Below are positions 45,975-54,220 of a DNA stretch of 64,000 nucleotides, in pieces. Each line of letters begins with the position of its first letter. Position 1 is the first letter of the stretch. The notes under the pieces are model-generated. The model worked only from the letters and a program-made list of their open reading frames with translations. It had not been told where the DNA came from and ran no database searches. This stretch comes from Durusdinium trenchii. Lineage: Eukaryota > Sar > Dinophyceae > Suessiales > Symbiodiniaceae. Location of the stretch: NCBI GenBank assembly GCA_963970005.1, contig CAXAMN010025706.1:174607-238606 (forward strand). The letters run 5' to 3'. The position numbers and the translations under genes are program-made.

Positions 45975-46213
45975 TTACCAGTTAAAAGAATTGGATCCTT
46001 CACTGCAGCATTGACCTCGTGTTTGGTGTGTGAAGACAGCTTTTGGAGTGCACAGTCGATATTTCTGCCCCCGCAGATTGAAAAGGCGGCAGGAATCGCA
46101 ACGGCAAGCCGGCAGATCAAATGAGCCCAGAAATCGAAGACTTTGCTCCCTCCTTTAAAATCCGCCAAGAAAGCAACAATCTGGCAACAATAACCGCAAA
46201 GCCTTCTTGACAT
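45975..46213 (-). CDS. Putative first exon of a membrane-associated protein
   Basis: ATG at 46211-46213. The frame reads MSRRLCGYCCQIVAFLADF and DFWAHLICRLAVAIPAAFSI (hydrophobic), then KLSSHTKHEVNAAVKDPILL, and ends at a canonical donor, TAACTG|GTAAGG. An N-terminal signal-anchor is plausible. Unnamed. Confidence 0.5.
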
Positions 46214-46469
46214 CTTTGGGCGATCTCTCTATTCCTTCGAAGAAGTTCGGAGAAGAAAAAGAGGCGAGACTTGATGTCCCAGCAATCCTGAAGCGATGTA
46301 TATAGATTCGTTTTTGGTGCAAAACCTCAAGAGCAACTGCAAGGGGTTGCCCACTGCTGTGCCTTCATGGCGCAGCGCCGCGACGAGCAGAAGCTTGGCT
46401 TAAGTAAGAGCGTATGGCCACTGCCATGAGCATTTGCATCCTCGGCCAGATCGGATTCTGTTCAGATCG

Positions 46470-46690
46470 CATGTGCCATACCTCTGATTCAGATGAGGGC
46501 CGCGGAGTCCCATCTCTCCAAGGACAAGTATTTACGAAGAGCAGCGGTTGTATACTGCTCAGCTTCTGCGCAGGTCCAAAGGCACTGCGTACATCTCTCT
46601 GCAGTGCCTTTCAAGCCGCCGGCTTCGCGAAGCGCAAAGCATCTTGCGGTTGGCGCAACAAGCATTTGTGCACCACCATAATGTGAAGGG
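46470..46690 (-). CDS. Putative exon, unknown product
   Basis: The minus frame reads MLVAPTARCFALREAGGLKG, then TQCLWTCAEAEQYTTAALRK and YLSLERWDSAALI. A plus-strand 62-codon ATG frame (46493-46681) overlaps it exactly in opposite sense. I favour the minus frame because of its composition and the strand of its neighbours. Confidence 0.38.
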
Positions 46691-46831
46691 CGTGCGAATT
46701 CATCATCTCACTCTGGTGGTGTGATTGTGCTCCCATGTGCTTTTAATATCTTTTAATTTATCTATGATCGGGTCACCGTGGTTGAAAACGCGTCAGTTGC
46801 CTCAACACGTACCCAATGGTACCCAAGGTGG

Positions 46832-47908
46832 TTAGCCCTGATTCTGATTACATTCACAGGCTGTGCGTAATATCATAAAGCCGTGGTACAGCGCCGGCTT
46901 GACTGATATAGGGTTTTCATCAATGGATGAGAAAGGCTTTCGGCTGCTACACAACACAAAGTCATCAAGCCATTGTTCTGGACCGTCGGCTTGCGGCAAG
47001 AAATTTGCAACGGAATGAGGACTTGAACTTGAAGTGTGCGGAAGTTTTGGCTGCGTCGTTGTTAGTCTCCGACCATGATAATCCTTGGAGATAAAGTCAC
47101 GTTCAACCTTGAGGATCTTCATATTGTGCCCGTCAATCCTGTCATTCCCTGCCCGCTATGCTTGACTCACAATACCGTCTGCAAGAGCTCCAGCACAAGG
47201 AGTCATCCGCCAAGGCCAGGAGAACCTGCACCACTAATACCAAGAGATACCAAGAGCCAAGCCGGAAGCGACCAAGCCAGGAGAGAGCCAGGTCCTTGAC
47301 ATTTTGCGCAGTGTCTCTCAGGCCGGACAACTTACCTCTTGGATTAAAGAGGATGGCTGAGAAGCCCTCAGGCATTGTCAAGCGGAAGGACACACATTCT
47401 GCAACGTTGCCGCCAAGCGAATGGCCAGTGACTGCAGTGAACAGGAGCATCTTTGAAGATCTTCGACCAAGGTGCTCGGTGAAGAGAACTGCAGCCCTGT
47501 CAAGAAAATCTTCAAATATTTGTAAACAACATCACGCCCCAATTCCGCGAGCAGAGTCCCACGAAACGCCACCACTAGCCAACTGTCTGCTAAACGATCC
47601 TCAATGGCCGTGAACACCAACGCATTGCTCCACAGCTTCCCTTTACTCAAACGCCCGAACTAACAATAGTTGCTAGCACACTCCGTTGGATTTCCACCAG
47701 CTCCATGGGCTGCATATGGAGCATCACAAACGACGGCGCACAGGCTGATGCAGTCCTCTGGAGCTTTTCGAAAGGCGGCTGCTGGTTGGTGGTACCCCAG
47801 GCCATCGGAAGGGAGGCAGCCTGCGCTGCACCAAAAATGCTTCAAACTGTGGCACCAAAAATACCCAAGCTGCATGTCACCCTGCTCCTTGGAGTACGCT
47901 TCTTGCAT
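46832..47908 (-). CDS. Class-3 lipase-like alpha/beta hydrolase (partial exon model)
   Basis: Two diagnostic motifs are visible in the right order: SWLVVAFRGTLLAELG (about 47545-47590), the strand and oxyanion region of class-3 lipases, and FTAVTGHSLGGNVAECVSF (about 47385-47445), the GxSxG nucleophile elbow. The second exon ends at a canonical donor, CAAGAG|GTAAGT (47336/47335). The junction between the two motifs (about 47470-47540) is unresolved, and the spacing is shorter than usual. Upstream, a frame with EDCISLCAVVCDAPYAAHGA is in phase with the FRGT exon but separated by one TAG (47660-47662). It may be the N-terminal part or intron. A possible later exon (46832-47100) reads LDDFVLCSSRKPFSSIDENP. 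Confidence 0.58.
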
Positions 47909-48186
47909 GCTCTACGGCCTCTGCAGCCCGATTGACACAGCTCCTGAACACAGAGGCTTGGTTTCAGTTTCAGGCGTGACTTCACGATATGAATGCTGTG
48001 AAGCTCAGGCAAGGAGATTAAAACAAACTAAGCAATACAAAGACCAACATTTAACACAAAAACTGCCTATCGTACCTGGTGTGGTGGTGTGTAAAAGGTC
48101 CTGCTGCTATTCTGAACACCAAGATTAATCCAGATTGATCCATCTAGATTTCACCAACCTTGCATATCTTGCACATATTACATACT

Positions 48187-48430
48187 TTATTGATCCAAAA
48201 CACAATCTTGCACCAAATCTCCTAACTTGTACAGCTCACAACAAGCCCTTCTCTCCTGAAGGTTCTTGGCAAATTCGCACCATGCGGCATTGCAATGCCG
48301 TAGAATGTTGGATGCAGCCAGTGCCAACGACATTGGCACCACCACTCCCAACCCATTTATAATCAATTTGCCAGGCAAATTGATCAATCTTGAGTAGGCT
48401 TGCCATCAAAAACGTGGACAGCATCCTCAA
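48187..48430 (-). CDS. Putative exon, unknown product
   Basis: The frame contains QFAWQIDYKWVGSGGANVVG and CIQHSTALQCRMVRICQEPS. Weak support from composition only. Confidence 0.3.
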
Positions 48431-48684
48431 ACTATGAAGAATCCTAGAGTACCGTCATGCTATCGGCCGATTTTCTCTTCTTGACACGCATTTGTTTGAC
48501 ATATTGACTAATGAACCCAAGCCTGGGCTTTATGCTTCTTTCCTCTAGACTCTAGGCTACAATGACCTTCATATGCACACACAGCATTCCCTTGTGACTG
48601 CGCACCTGTTTCCTAGAGGCTCACGGAGTGCACACAAAAATGTGAGGATCTCAAAAGCAAACCCCCTTTCTTCCGACAAATGCA

Positions 48685-49026
48685 TTATGCTAGCAAACAT
48701 TTTGTGGGCATGATAAACATATTATGTTCTGGCGAACAAAAGTGAATTCCCCACAGCCCGTGTGTTTGCCATCGATGCTTTCCTTCAAGCAAGCATAAGC
48801 CACCAACAAGAACATGCCTCTGGTCTGGCACAGCGGAAATCAACAGCATTATGCGCATCCTCACCCAGTGAAACTTCCCCACCTCACTTGAGGCCTGTGT
48901 TTTGCTCTCTGAGAGAGTTTCCAGGAGCCTAACTCTGGACACATGTTGGAGGGGCCTCCTCACAGCAAAAACTCGACGACTCTCTCCGCTGAGGAGCTGT
49001 GTCAACAAGCTCATCTGGGGCATCAT
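48685..49026 (-). CDS. Hypothetical ORF, 113 residues, ATG start
   Basis: ATG at 49024-49026. The frame contains MSLLTQLLSGESRRVFAVRR, PLQHVSRVRLLETLSESKTQ and VRMRIMLLISAVPDQRHVLV. The composition is protein-like. It overlaps the stop of the ORF upstream by a few bases in another frame. No domain recognised. Confidence 0.42.
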   Translation of the reverse strand: MMPQMSLLTQLLSGESRRVFAVRRPLQHVSRVRLLETLSESKTQASSEVGKFHWVRMRIMLLISAVPDQRHVLVGGLCLLEGKHRWQTHGLWGIHFCSPEHNMFIMPTKCLLA

Positions 49027-49352
49027 GAGCTTCCCACCTCATTCGGGCCATCCTTGCAAAACTGAGAACATACTATATATGAGAAAATAGCATCCTGAGA
49101 GCCTCCCTGAGCAAAGAATTCTTCGTATACCAAGGATTGACGAGCAATTTGAACATGTTTGACCAAACATGTTTGATCAAATCCTTGGACATGCTCAAAA
49201 TTCAATCCGATCTGTACCTTGTCCCAACAACACCTTACTGAGCTTCGTGCAAAAGCAGTAGAACCTCGCCACAAGGAGAAGGGTAGATATTGCGCGAGAA
49301 GTCTAGATTCTCCCTGACATCTCGTTCGGTATTCTACTTGGACTTGAGTCAT
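49023..49352 (-). CDS. Hypothetical ORF, 109 residues, ATG start
   Basis: ATG at 49350-49352. The frame contains MTQVQVEYRTRCQGESRLLA, VRCCWDKVQIGLNFEHVQGF and LVYEEFFAQGGSQDAIFSYI. It ends with TGA at 49023-49025. It could be one gene with the following ORF if a splice joins them. Unnamed. Confidence 0.4.
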   Translation of the reverse strand: MTQVQVEYRTRCQGESRLLAQYLPFSLWRGSTAFARSSVRCCWDKVQIGLNFEHVQGFDQTCLVKHVQIARQSLVYEEFFAQGGSQDAIFSYIVCSQFCKDGPNEVGSS

Positions 49353-49630
49353 TTAGTCATTTAGCGATCTTGCAAAAAACCAGTGGCGTGCATTGTCATT
49401 GTCCACCATTGTCGTTTGTTTTCCAACGCAGCCATAACATGCCATAACTAGTCGGAACCATCTTCGCACATGGGGTTCATCGCGGTTCCACGTCTATTGC
49501 GTGTCTTGGGGCGATGACTAGCATTGCAGTGAATGCTCCAGGAGCACATCTGGTGGCGGCGATGTTTGGATCCTTGTAAGGACTACTTTCCACTCCCAAA
49601 CCATTTCATAGTCTGTCTGACCTGCATAAG

Positions 49631-50161
49631 CTAGGAAAACATATTGTGCTGAAACAAAGGACTCAAGGCTGACAAGGCACAAACATGCAACAACAATTCT
49701 TTAGCCCTTCTGGTCCTTGCCCTGCGATGCTTCAGCTTGAAAGGCCTCGCAGGAGCAAGTGACGCCACATGCTGCAAGCTCTTGACTATCTGAATCAAGT
49801 ATATTCCACGGCTACGCATAGTCAGGTGAACGAAAGCTAGCACGGGCATAGAAGGGCGTTTCTCAAGTGCCCTTATTCCTGAACACCCAGCGGCCTCACT
49901 TCGCACAAAAAGCACGCTCACGGACAGAAGTGAAGGTGAGCGAGATATGCATGAACCAATGAATGAATGCATGTGCTGCATGAGTGATTGAGTGCATGAG
50001 TGAATGTGAATGAGTGAATGAGTTGAGTGAGGGAAGGAGGAACAGAGGGGACAAGCCAAAGGAATTGAGGGATTTCTTCGAAGGGAAGGAGGGAAAGAGG
50101 GAAGGAAGAACTCAGTGGCTGGCTGAGGTGGTGTAACCAGTGATGAGATGTGATGAGTCAT
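49631..50161 (-). CDS. Hypothetical ORF, partly over a degenerate GAATGAGT repeat
   Basis: The C-terminal third looks coding (RPSMPVLAFVHLTMRSRGIY, LIQIVKSLQHVASLAPARPF). The N-terminal half is encoded by a degenerate repeat of GAATGAGTGA-type units on the plus strand (49940-50110) and is rich in Ser, His and Pro, so it is doubtful as protein. Confidence 0.33.
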   Translation of the reverse strand: MTHHISSLVTPPQPATEFFLPSFPPSLRRNPSIPLACPLCSSFPHSTHSLIHIHSCTQSLMQHMHSFIGSCISRSPSLLSVSVLFVRSEAAGCSGIRALEKRPSMPVLAFVHLTMRSRGIYLIQIVKSLQHVASLAPARPFKLKHRRARTRRAKELLLHVCALSALSPLFQHNMFS

Positions 50162-50329
50162 GAGTATCAAGACAACCGAGTTTGATTGCTAACGGCCGAG
50201 GGTTAAACATGAACGAGACTAAAGTAGAAGTGGAAGACAAGTTGAAACTGCTGGCAGGAAGCGGGGTGAGCACCTGATTTTGCTCCGCACAGCTTGTGTA
50301 CAAGTTGTGATATGTTGTGATGTGATAGT

Positions 50330-50457
50330 GATTTTTGCTGGCACCCTGCCTGAAAGACCACATGGGCTGCAGCATAGAGCTCCGGCCTCAAGGTGAACAG
50401 CACGTGAGAAGCAAAGCTTGAGGCCCACTCTGTGCACACGTTCCGATAGAAATGCAT
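50330..50457 (-). CDS. Putative first exon
   Basis: ATG at 50455-50457. The frame reads MHFYRNVCTEWASSFASHVL then FTLRPELYAAAHVVFQA, and reaches a GT donor at GCAGG|GTGCCA. No family recognised. Confidence 0.4.
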
Positions 50458-50854
50458 ACTACTAGTTTCTAAATCAGCAATCTAGCGCAACACTTGAGGG
50501 TCTTGGTTTGGATTGTCGAACTTGATTGTTGCTGTGGGTTCTTGACACCTACAAAGCAGCACACAAAGCGCCTCTGCCCGCAATGCAAGGACACCATGAC
50601 ATGCTTGAAATACCCAACGATATGGAAAAACATTCCTGGACTGATTGATGATGACTTGCTTCCTTTTCGAGGTTGATAATGACGATCCAGCCTGCTACAC
50701 TGTACTAGACCGAATCCGAGGATTGCGCGGGATCTTCCGCGCTAGATCCCAACATCGCCCTACGTCCGCAAGGCCTCCCAAGGATGAGCGACGAGGCAAG
50801 CGCCCAGACGTTTCACTTAATCGCAACATATCGCAAACACATCTGACATCTTGA

Positions 50855-50975
50855 GGACTAGGAGCAAGGACTCTAATTACTAGGGGCTCCTGGCCTTACT
50901 ACTAGGCTAGGAGCAAGAACGCTACTAGGGGCTAAGGGCATCGCTACGAACAGAGTGATCGGACGCTACTAGTCC
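50855..50975 (-). repeat. CCTAGTAG-type repeat, copy 11
   Basis: Reverse orientation. The words GAGCAAGGAC, GGGCTCCTGGCCTTACTAC, GAGCAAGAACGCTACTAGG and AAGGGCATCGCTA are in the usual order. Together with copy 12 it forms an inverted pair about 100 bp apart. Confidence 0.82.
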
Positions 50976-51077
50976 AGTCCCAAGTGTGAGCCAAGGCTGG
51001 GACGCTGCAAGGCATCTGTCAAAGGACTGAGGGCATGTCCCTGGAACATTTGATGACAAATCAAAGCTGATTTGCTC

Positions 51078-51160
51078 CGAGTAGCGATGCCCTTTGCTCC
51101 TAGTAGCGTCCTTGTTCCTAGTAGTAAGGCCAGGAGCCCCTAGTAGCGTCCTTGCTCCTG
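51078..51160 (+). repeat. CCTAGTAG-type repeat, copy 12
   Basis: Forward orientation: CGATGCCCTTTGCTC, CGTCCTTGTTC, TAAGGCCAGGAGCCC and CGTCCTTGCTC between CTAGTAG cores. Confidence 0.85.
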
Positions 51161-51607
51161 ACAAATCATAGCAACAAGTCGCCAAGTCACGCTGGAGTTC
51201 TTGAATGCTTCACATCCACACCTTGGCACCCGCATGCGAGGCACCAAAAACAGAATCCAAGCGATGGCGGGGGCAGGCGGGTTCATGAATGATGGATCGT
51301 GGAGAGAAGTGTTCAAACAATTCAAAACCAACTTATTTATTGGATTTGATGATGAAGTAGTCAAGTAGTCTGATGGCTGAGCTCCCTGCACAGCTGCCCA
51401 TCGACCATTTGCCATGGCAATGATTCATGTCTAAGCTGAATGTCTTCAAGGACTGTCCATGCCTTGCTGTATAACACGATTCCACAATTACCGTGAGTGG
51501 CACGAAGGTGTATCAGCCCGAGCATGAGTTACGAATTTGTCACCGCAACTCCGCAGTACTTGTTTCAAGTCTGAGCAGCTCTAGCCATATTGTTTCCAAT
51601 AGCAAAC

Positions 51608-51666
51608 ATTGTTACTACTAGTAAGGCACTTGTTACTAGTAGCGATGCACTTGTTTCTAATAGCTT
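51608..51666 (+). repeat. CCTAGTAG-type repeat, copy 13
   Basis: CTACTAGTAAGGCACTTGTT, ACTAGTAGCGATGCACTTG and TTTCTAATAGC. It shares the GCACTTGTTA variant linker with the array right of the N gap. Confidence 0.75.
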
Positions 51667-51699
51667 ATTGTTTCAAAGGCTTGGGTTGAACATGGTCAC

Positions 51700-52595
51700 A
51701 GGATCCAACAGCCGCCTAAATTATGAGCTCGGAATGTAAGCGGCGCAGCAGCGCCTCCGAGAAAGCCTTGGGGGCAATGCAGATTTCATGTTGGCTGATA
51801 TAAATGAAAAGAAGAAACTGCTAGAGGCTAGGATGCGGCCCTTTCGACTTGCAATGATTTGTGCTAGTGGACTTTGCTTCAGGCGAGCGGAAAATGTGAT
51901 GCCTGACTTTCGGCCCAAGTCTGCACGGCTGGACCTACGTCAGAGTGACAAGCGCGCAAAGTTCCTGCAGCATCACAGCATCACAACGCCGCTTATCTTT
52001 CACATGCCAAGCACCTATTTTGGGTAACTGGAACAGGCGTCACCGCCAAATCCAGAGGTATGAAATGATACAATATGATACAAGGCAAGCTTTGGAATCA
52101 TTCGAGACTGATGGCCACTGCTGTCTCCTTCCAGTCTGCATGTCAAAGCGGTACTCCAATCCAGCCTAAAACCAGAAAGGATGGCGAATGCCTTCCGACA
52201 TCCAATGCCAAAATTTCAACCTCGGACCATGGCCGCACAAATTGCGTTCTGTGGAACTTCCTGCCATTCGGCCGTTGCCTGCGCGGAACAAGCAGAAACA
52301 TCGAACAAATGCAACACCCAAATTAGCTCAAATGGGATCTACAAAGCCAGCTCAAGACCAGCCTCGAACCAGACTTTGCCTTCAGGTAATCTCAATTCTT
52401 GGCCTCATGGTGAACCCCACCAATGAAGGGTGAGAGATCAAAAACAAATATTTAACGTATCAATAATAAAACAATCTACACGCTTCAATTAAAAAAATAA
52501 ATACTGACTCTAAAAAAATATTCCAAATAGCAGTAGCAGTAAGAGTAGCAACAGTACTATAATAGCAGCAGTATCGTAGTGATAGTCGTAGTGTT
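51700..52595. other. Weakly coding stretch, strand uncertain
   Basis: The plus frame at 51788-51960 (DINEKKKLLEARMRPFRLAM) and overlapping plus frames at 52075-52433 are open, and so is a minus frame at 51721-51918. No motif and no clear splice context, so I do not call a gene. Confidence 0.25.
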
Positions 52596-52597
52596 TC

Positions 52598-53040
52598 GTG
52601 GCAGGTGCAGGACTTTGTGGATGTTGAAGTGCAGAGTTGGTGGCCAGTGGCAGGCGCAGGACTTTTTGTGGACCTTGAAGTGCAGATTTCGTGGCAGGTG
52701 TAGTACTTTGTGGCCCTTGGAGTGCAGATTTTGTGGCAGGCGCAGGACTTTGTGGACCTTGAAGTGCAGATTTCGTGGCAGGTGCAGTGCTTTGTGGCCT
52801 TGGAGTGCAGATTTCGTGGCAGGCGCATGACTTTGTGGACCTTGAAGTGCAGAGTTGGTGGCCGGTGCAGGACTTTGTGGGCCTTGGAGTGCAGATTTCG
52901 TGGCAGGCGCAGGACTTTTTGATGTGGAAGTGTAGAGTTGGTGGCAGGTGCAGGACTTTGTGGGCCTTGGAGTGCAGATTTGGTGGCAGGGCAAGACTTT
53001 GTGGACCTTGAAGTGCTTTGTGGATGTTGAACTGCAGATA
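52598..53040 (+). repeat. Tandem repeat, unit about 42 bp, about 10 copies
   Basis: Units follow GTGGCAGGTGCAGGACTTTG then TGGACCTTGAAGTGCAGATT. They alternate between AAGTGCAGAGTTG and AGTGCAGATTTC ends. A stray unit lies at 53155-53200 beyond intervening sequence. The unit length is a multiple of three, so long open frames on both strands are expected by chance. Confidence 0.9.
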
Positions 53041-53388
53041 GACAGATAGAAAGATAAATGGATCGATAGATACACAGATAGATAGAGAGAGAGAGATAGG
53101 AGGCATATTTGCTTGGTTAGAAAATTTTGCACCGGGGAGCTCACCTTAAAATATTGATTTCGTGGCAGGCGCGGGCGTCGGGGATGAAGTGCAGATTTCG
53201 GGGGGGGGGGGGGGGTTGGGGGGGGCGCAGCGCGCCCCCCGGCAGCACACTAGATCCAAAAGTGAGCAGCTCGTGCTTGCTTGCTTGCTTGCTTCCTTGC
53301 TTGCTTGCTTCCTTGTTTGGTTTCGTCTCTGCCAAGCGAACAAAAGGAAAAGCAAAGGCAAAAAAGAGAAAGGAGAACAGCTGCGAAA

Positions 53389-53428
<40 letters not shown>

Positions 53429-53710
53429 AGGAAGGAAAGAAAGAAAGAAAGAAAGACGAAGGACCAGAGGACCAAGGGACTAGCGGACCAGTGGACCAGC
53501 GGACTGCAGGGGACCAGCGGACTAGGACCAGCGGACCAAAGGACCAGCTGACCAGAGGACCAGGGGACCAGCGGACCGGCCACCTACACGACTGGGAATT
53601 CCAAGGGATTTCATCGCACAACGAATATTTTTTATTGATTCAGTAAATATTTTTTTTGATTCGGTTAATATTGTTTTATTGATTCGATAAGTATTTTTTT
53701 GATACCTATG
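53036..53710. repeat. Mosaic of unrelated simple repeats
   Basis: In order: GATA-type (53036-53100), a long G-run (about 53200-53213), CTTG tetranucleotides (about 53273-53310), GAAA tetranucleotides (about 53388-53455), GGACCAGC-type units (53461-53580) and AT-rich TTGATTC units of about 24-30 bp (53625-53710). Confidence 0.88.
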
Positions 53711-53819
53711 CCCAAATGATTTCATGAACAAAAGCTCCTGCATCTCCCACAATGAACCACCTGAACCTGTTTCATCATGTTTCACTATTGTAATCTTGCT
53801 GCAAATTCTCCAACCCTCA

Positions 53820-53929
53820 CCTCTTTGCCGCTTTCGCTCTTCTAGAAGTTCACGGCGTCGCCCACGGATCCTGTCTCGGAGCCTTGCCAAGGTGGACAGT
53901 CCACGTCTCGACAACGCACGGTCCGCTCA
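53820..53929 (-). CDS. Putative exon, basic helical segment
   Basis: After CCTGTGAG the frame reads ADRALSRRGLSTLARLRDRI then RGRRRELLEERKRQR, and ends at the donor AAAGAG|GTGAGG. Strongly basic and helical. No family named. Confidence 0.42.
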
Positions 53930-53970
53930 CAGGATCTCACAGGGTTTGGATGCTGGATGAATGGGCCTTT

Positions 53971-54013
53971 CATAATATATATATATAACATATTAATATA
54001 TTATATATATATA
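53971..54013. repeat. TA-rich microsatellite at the retrotransposon insertion site
   Basis: A TATATA tract directly before the 5' LTR. The tract resumes immediately after the 3' LTR (61604-61619). The target-site duplication (TATAT would fit) cannot be separated from the repeat. Confidence 0.75.
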
Positions 54014-54132
54014 TGCAGATTTTCCAATCATGTGGTCCACGTTCATGTCCGGTCGCCGACACTCACGGGGTCAAGCGCCCCACCCTAGCTTTGAAAATAG
54101 CCTTGCGGGTCGCTGCGCCTTGTTGCTTCGCA
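54014..54132 (+). repeat. 5' LTR
   Basis: 119 bp, TGCAGATTTTCC ... TTGTTGCTTCGCA, identical to the 3' LTR at 61485-61603. Unusually short for a copia element with full coding capacity. No TATA box is obvious. Confidence 0.93.
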
Positions 54133-54152
54133 TGGTAGCGGAGCCCGGCCCC
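54133..54152 (+). promoter_or_regulatory. Primer-binding site
   Basis: TGGTAGCGGAGCC begins directly after the 5' LTR. The TGGTA start is complementary to a tRNA 3' end (TACCA) and resembles the initiator-Met primer sites of copia/Ty1 elements. The exact tRNA cannot be confirmed here. Confidence 0.75.
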
Positions 54153-54171
54153 TCCGTGAATTGGGCCGGGC
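54143..54171 (+). promoter_or_regulatory. Perfect GC-rich hairpin next to the primer site
   Basis: GCCCGGCCC (54143-54151) pairs with GGGCCGGGC (54163-54171), a 9-bp stem with an 11-base loop. Its position in the 5' leader would suit a packaging or dimerisation signal; this is inference. Confidence 0.55.
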
Positions 54172-54220
54172 CGATATAGATCCAGGACATTGAGGAGGAG
54201 ATCCTTTGTGCTGGGTGGTG

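Noticed and set aside
53127-53621. Plus- and minus-strand frames rich in Lys/Glu or Phe/Leu
   Set aside because: Encoded by CTTG, GAAA and GGACCAGC simple repeats.
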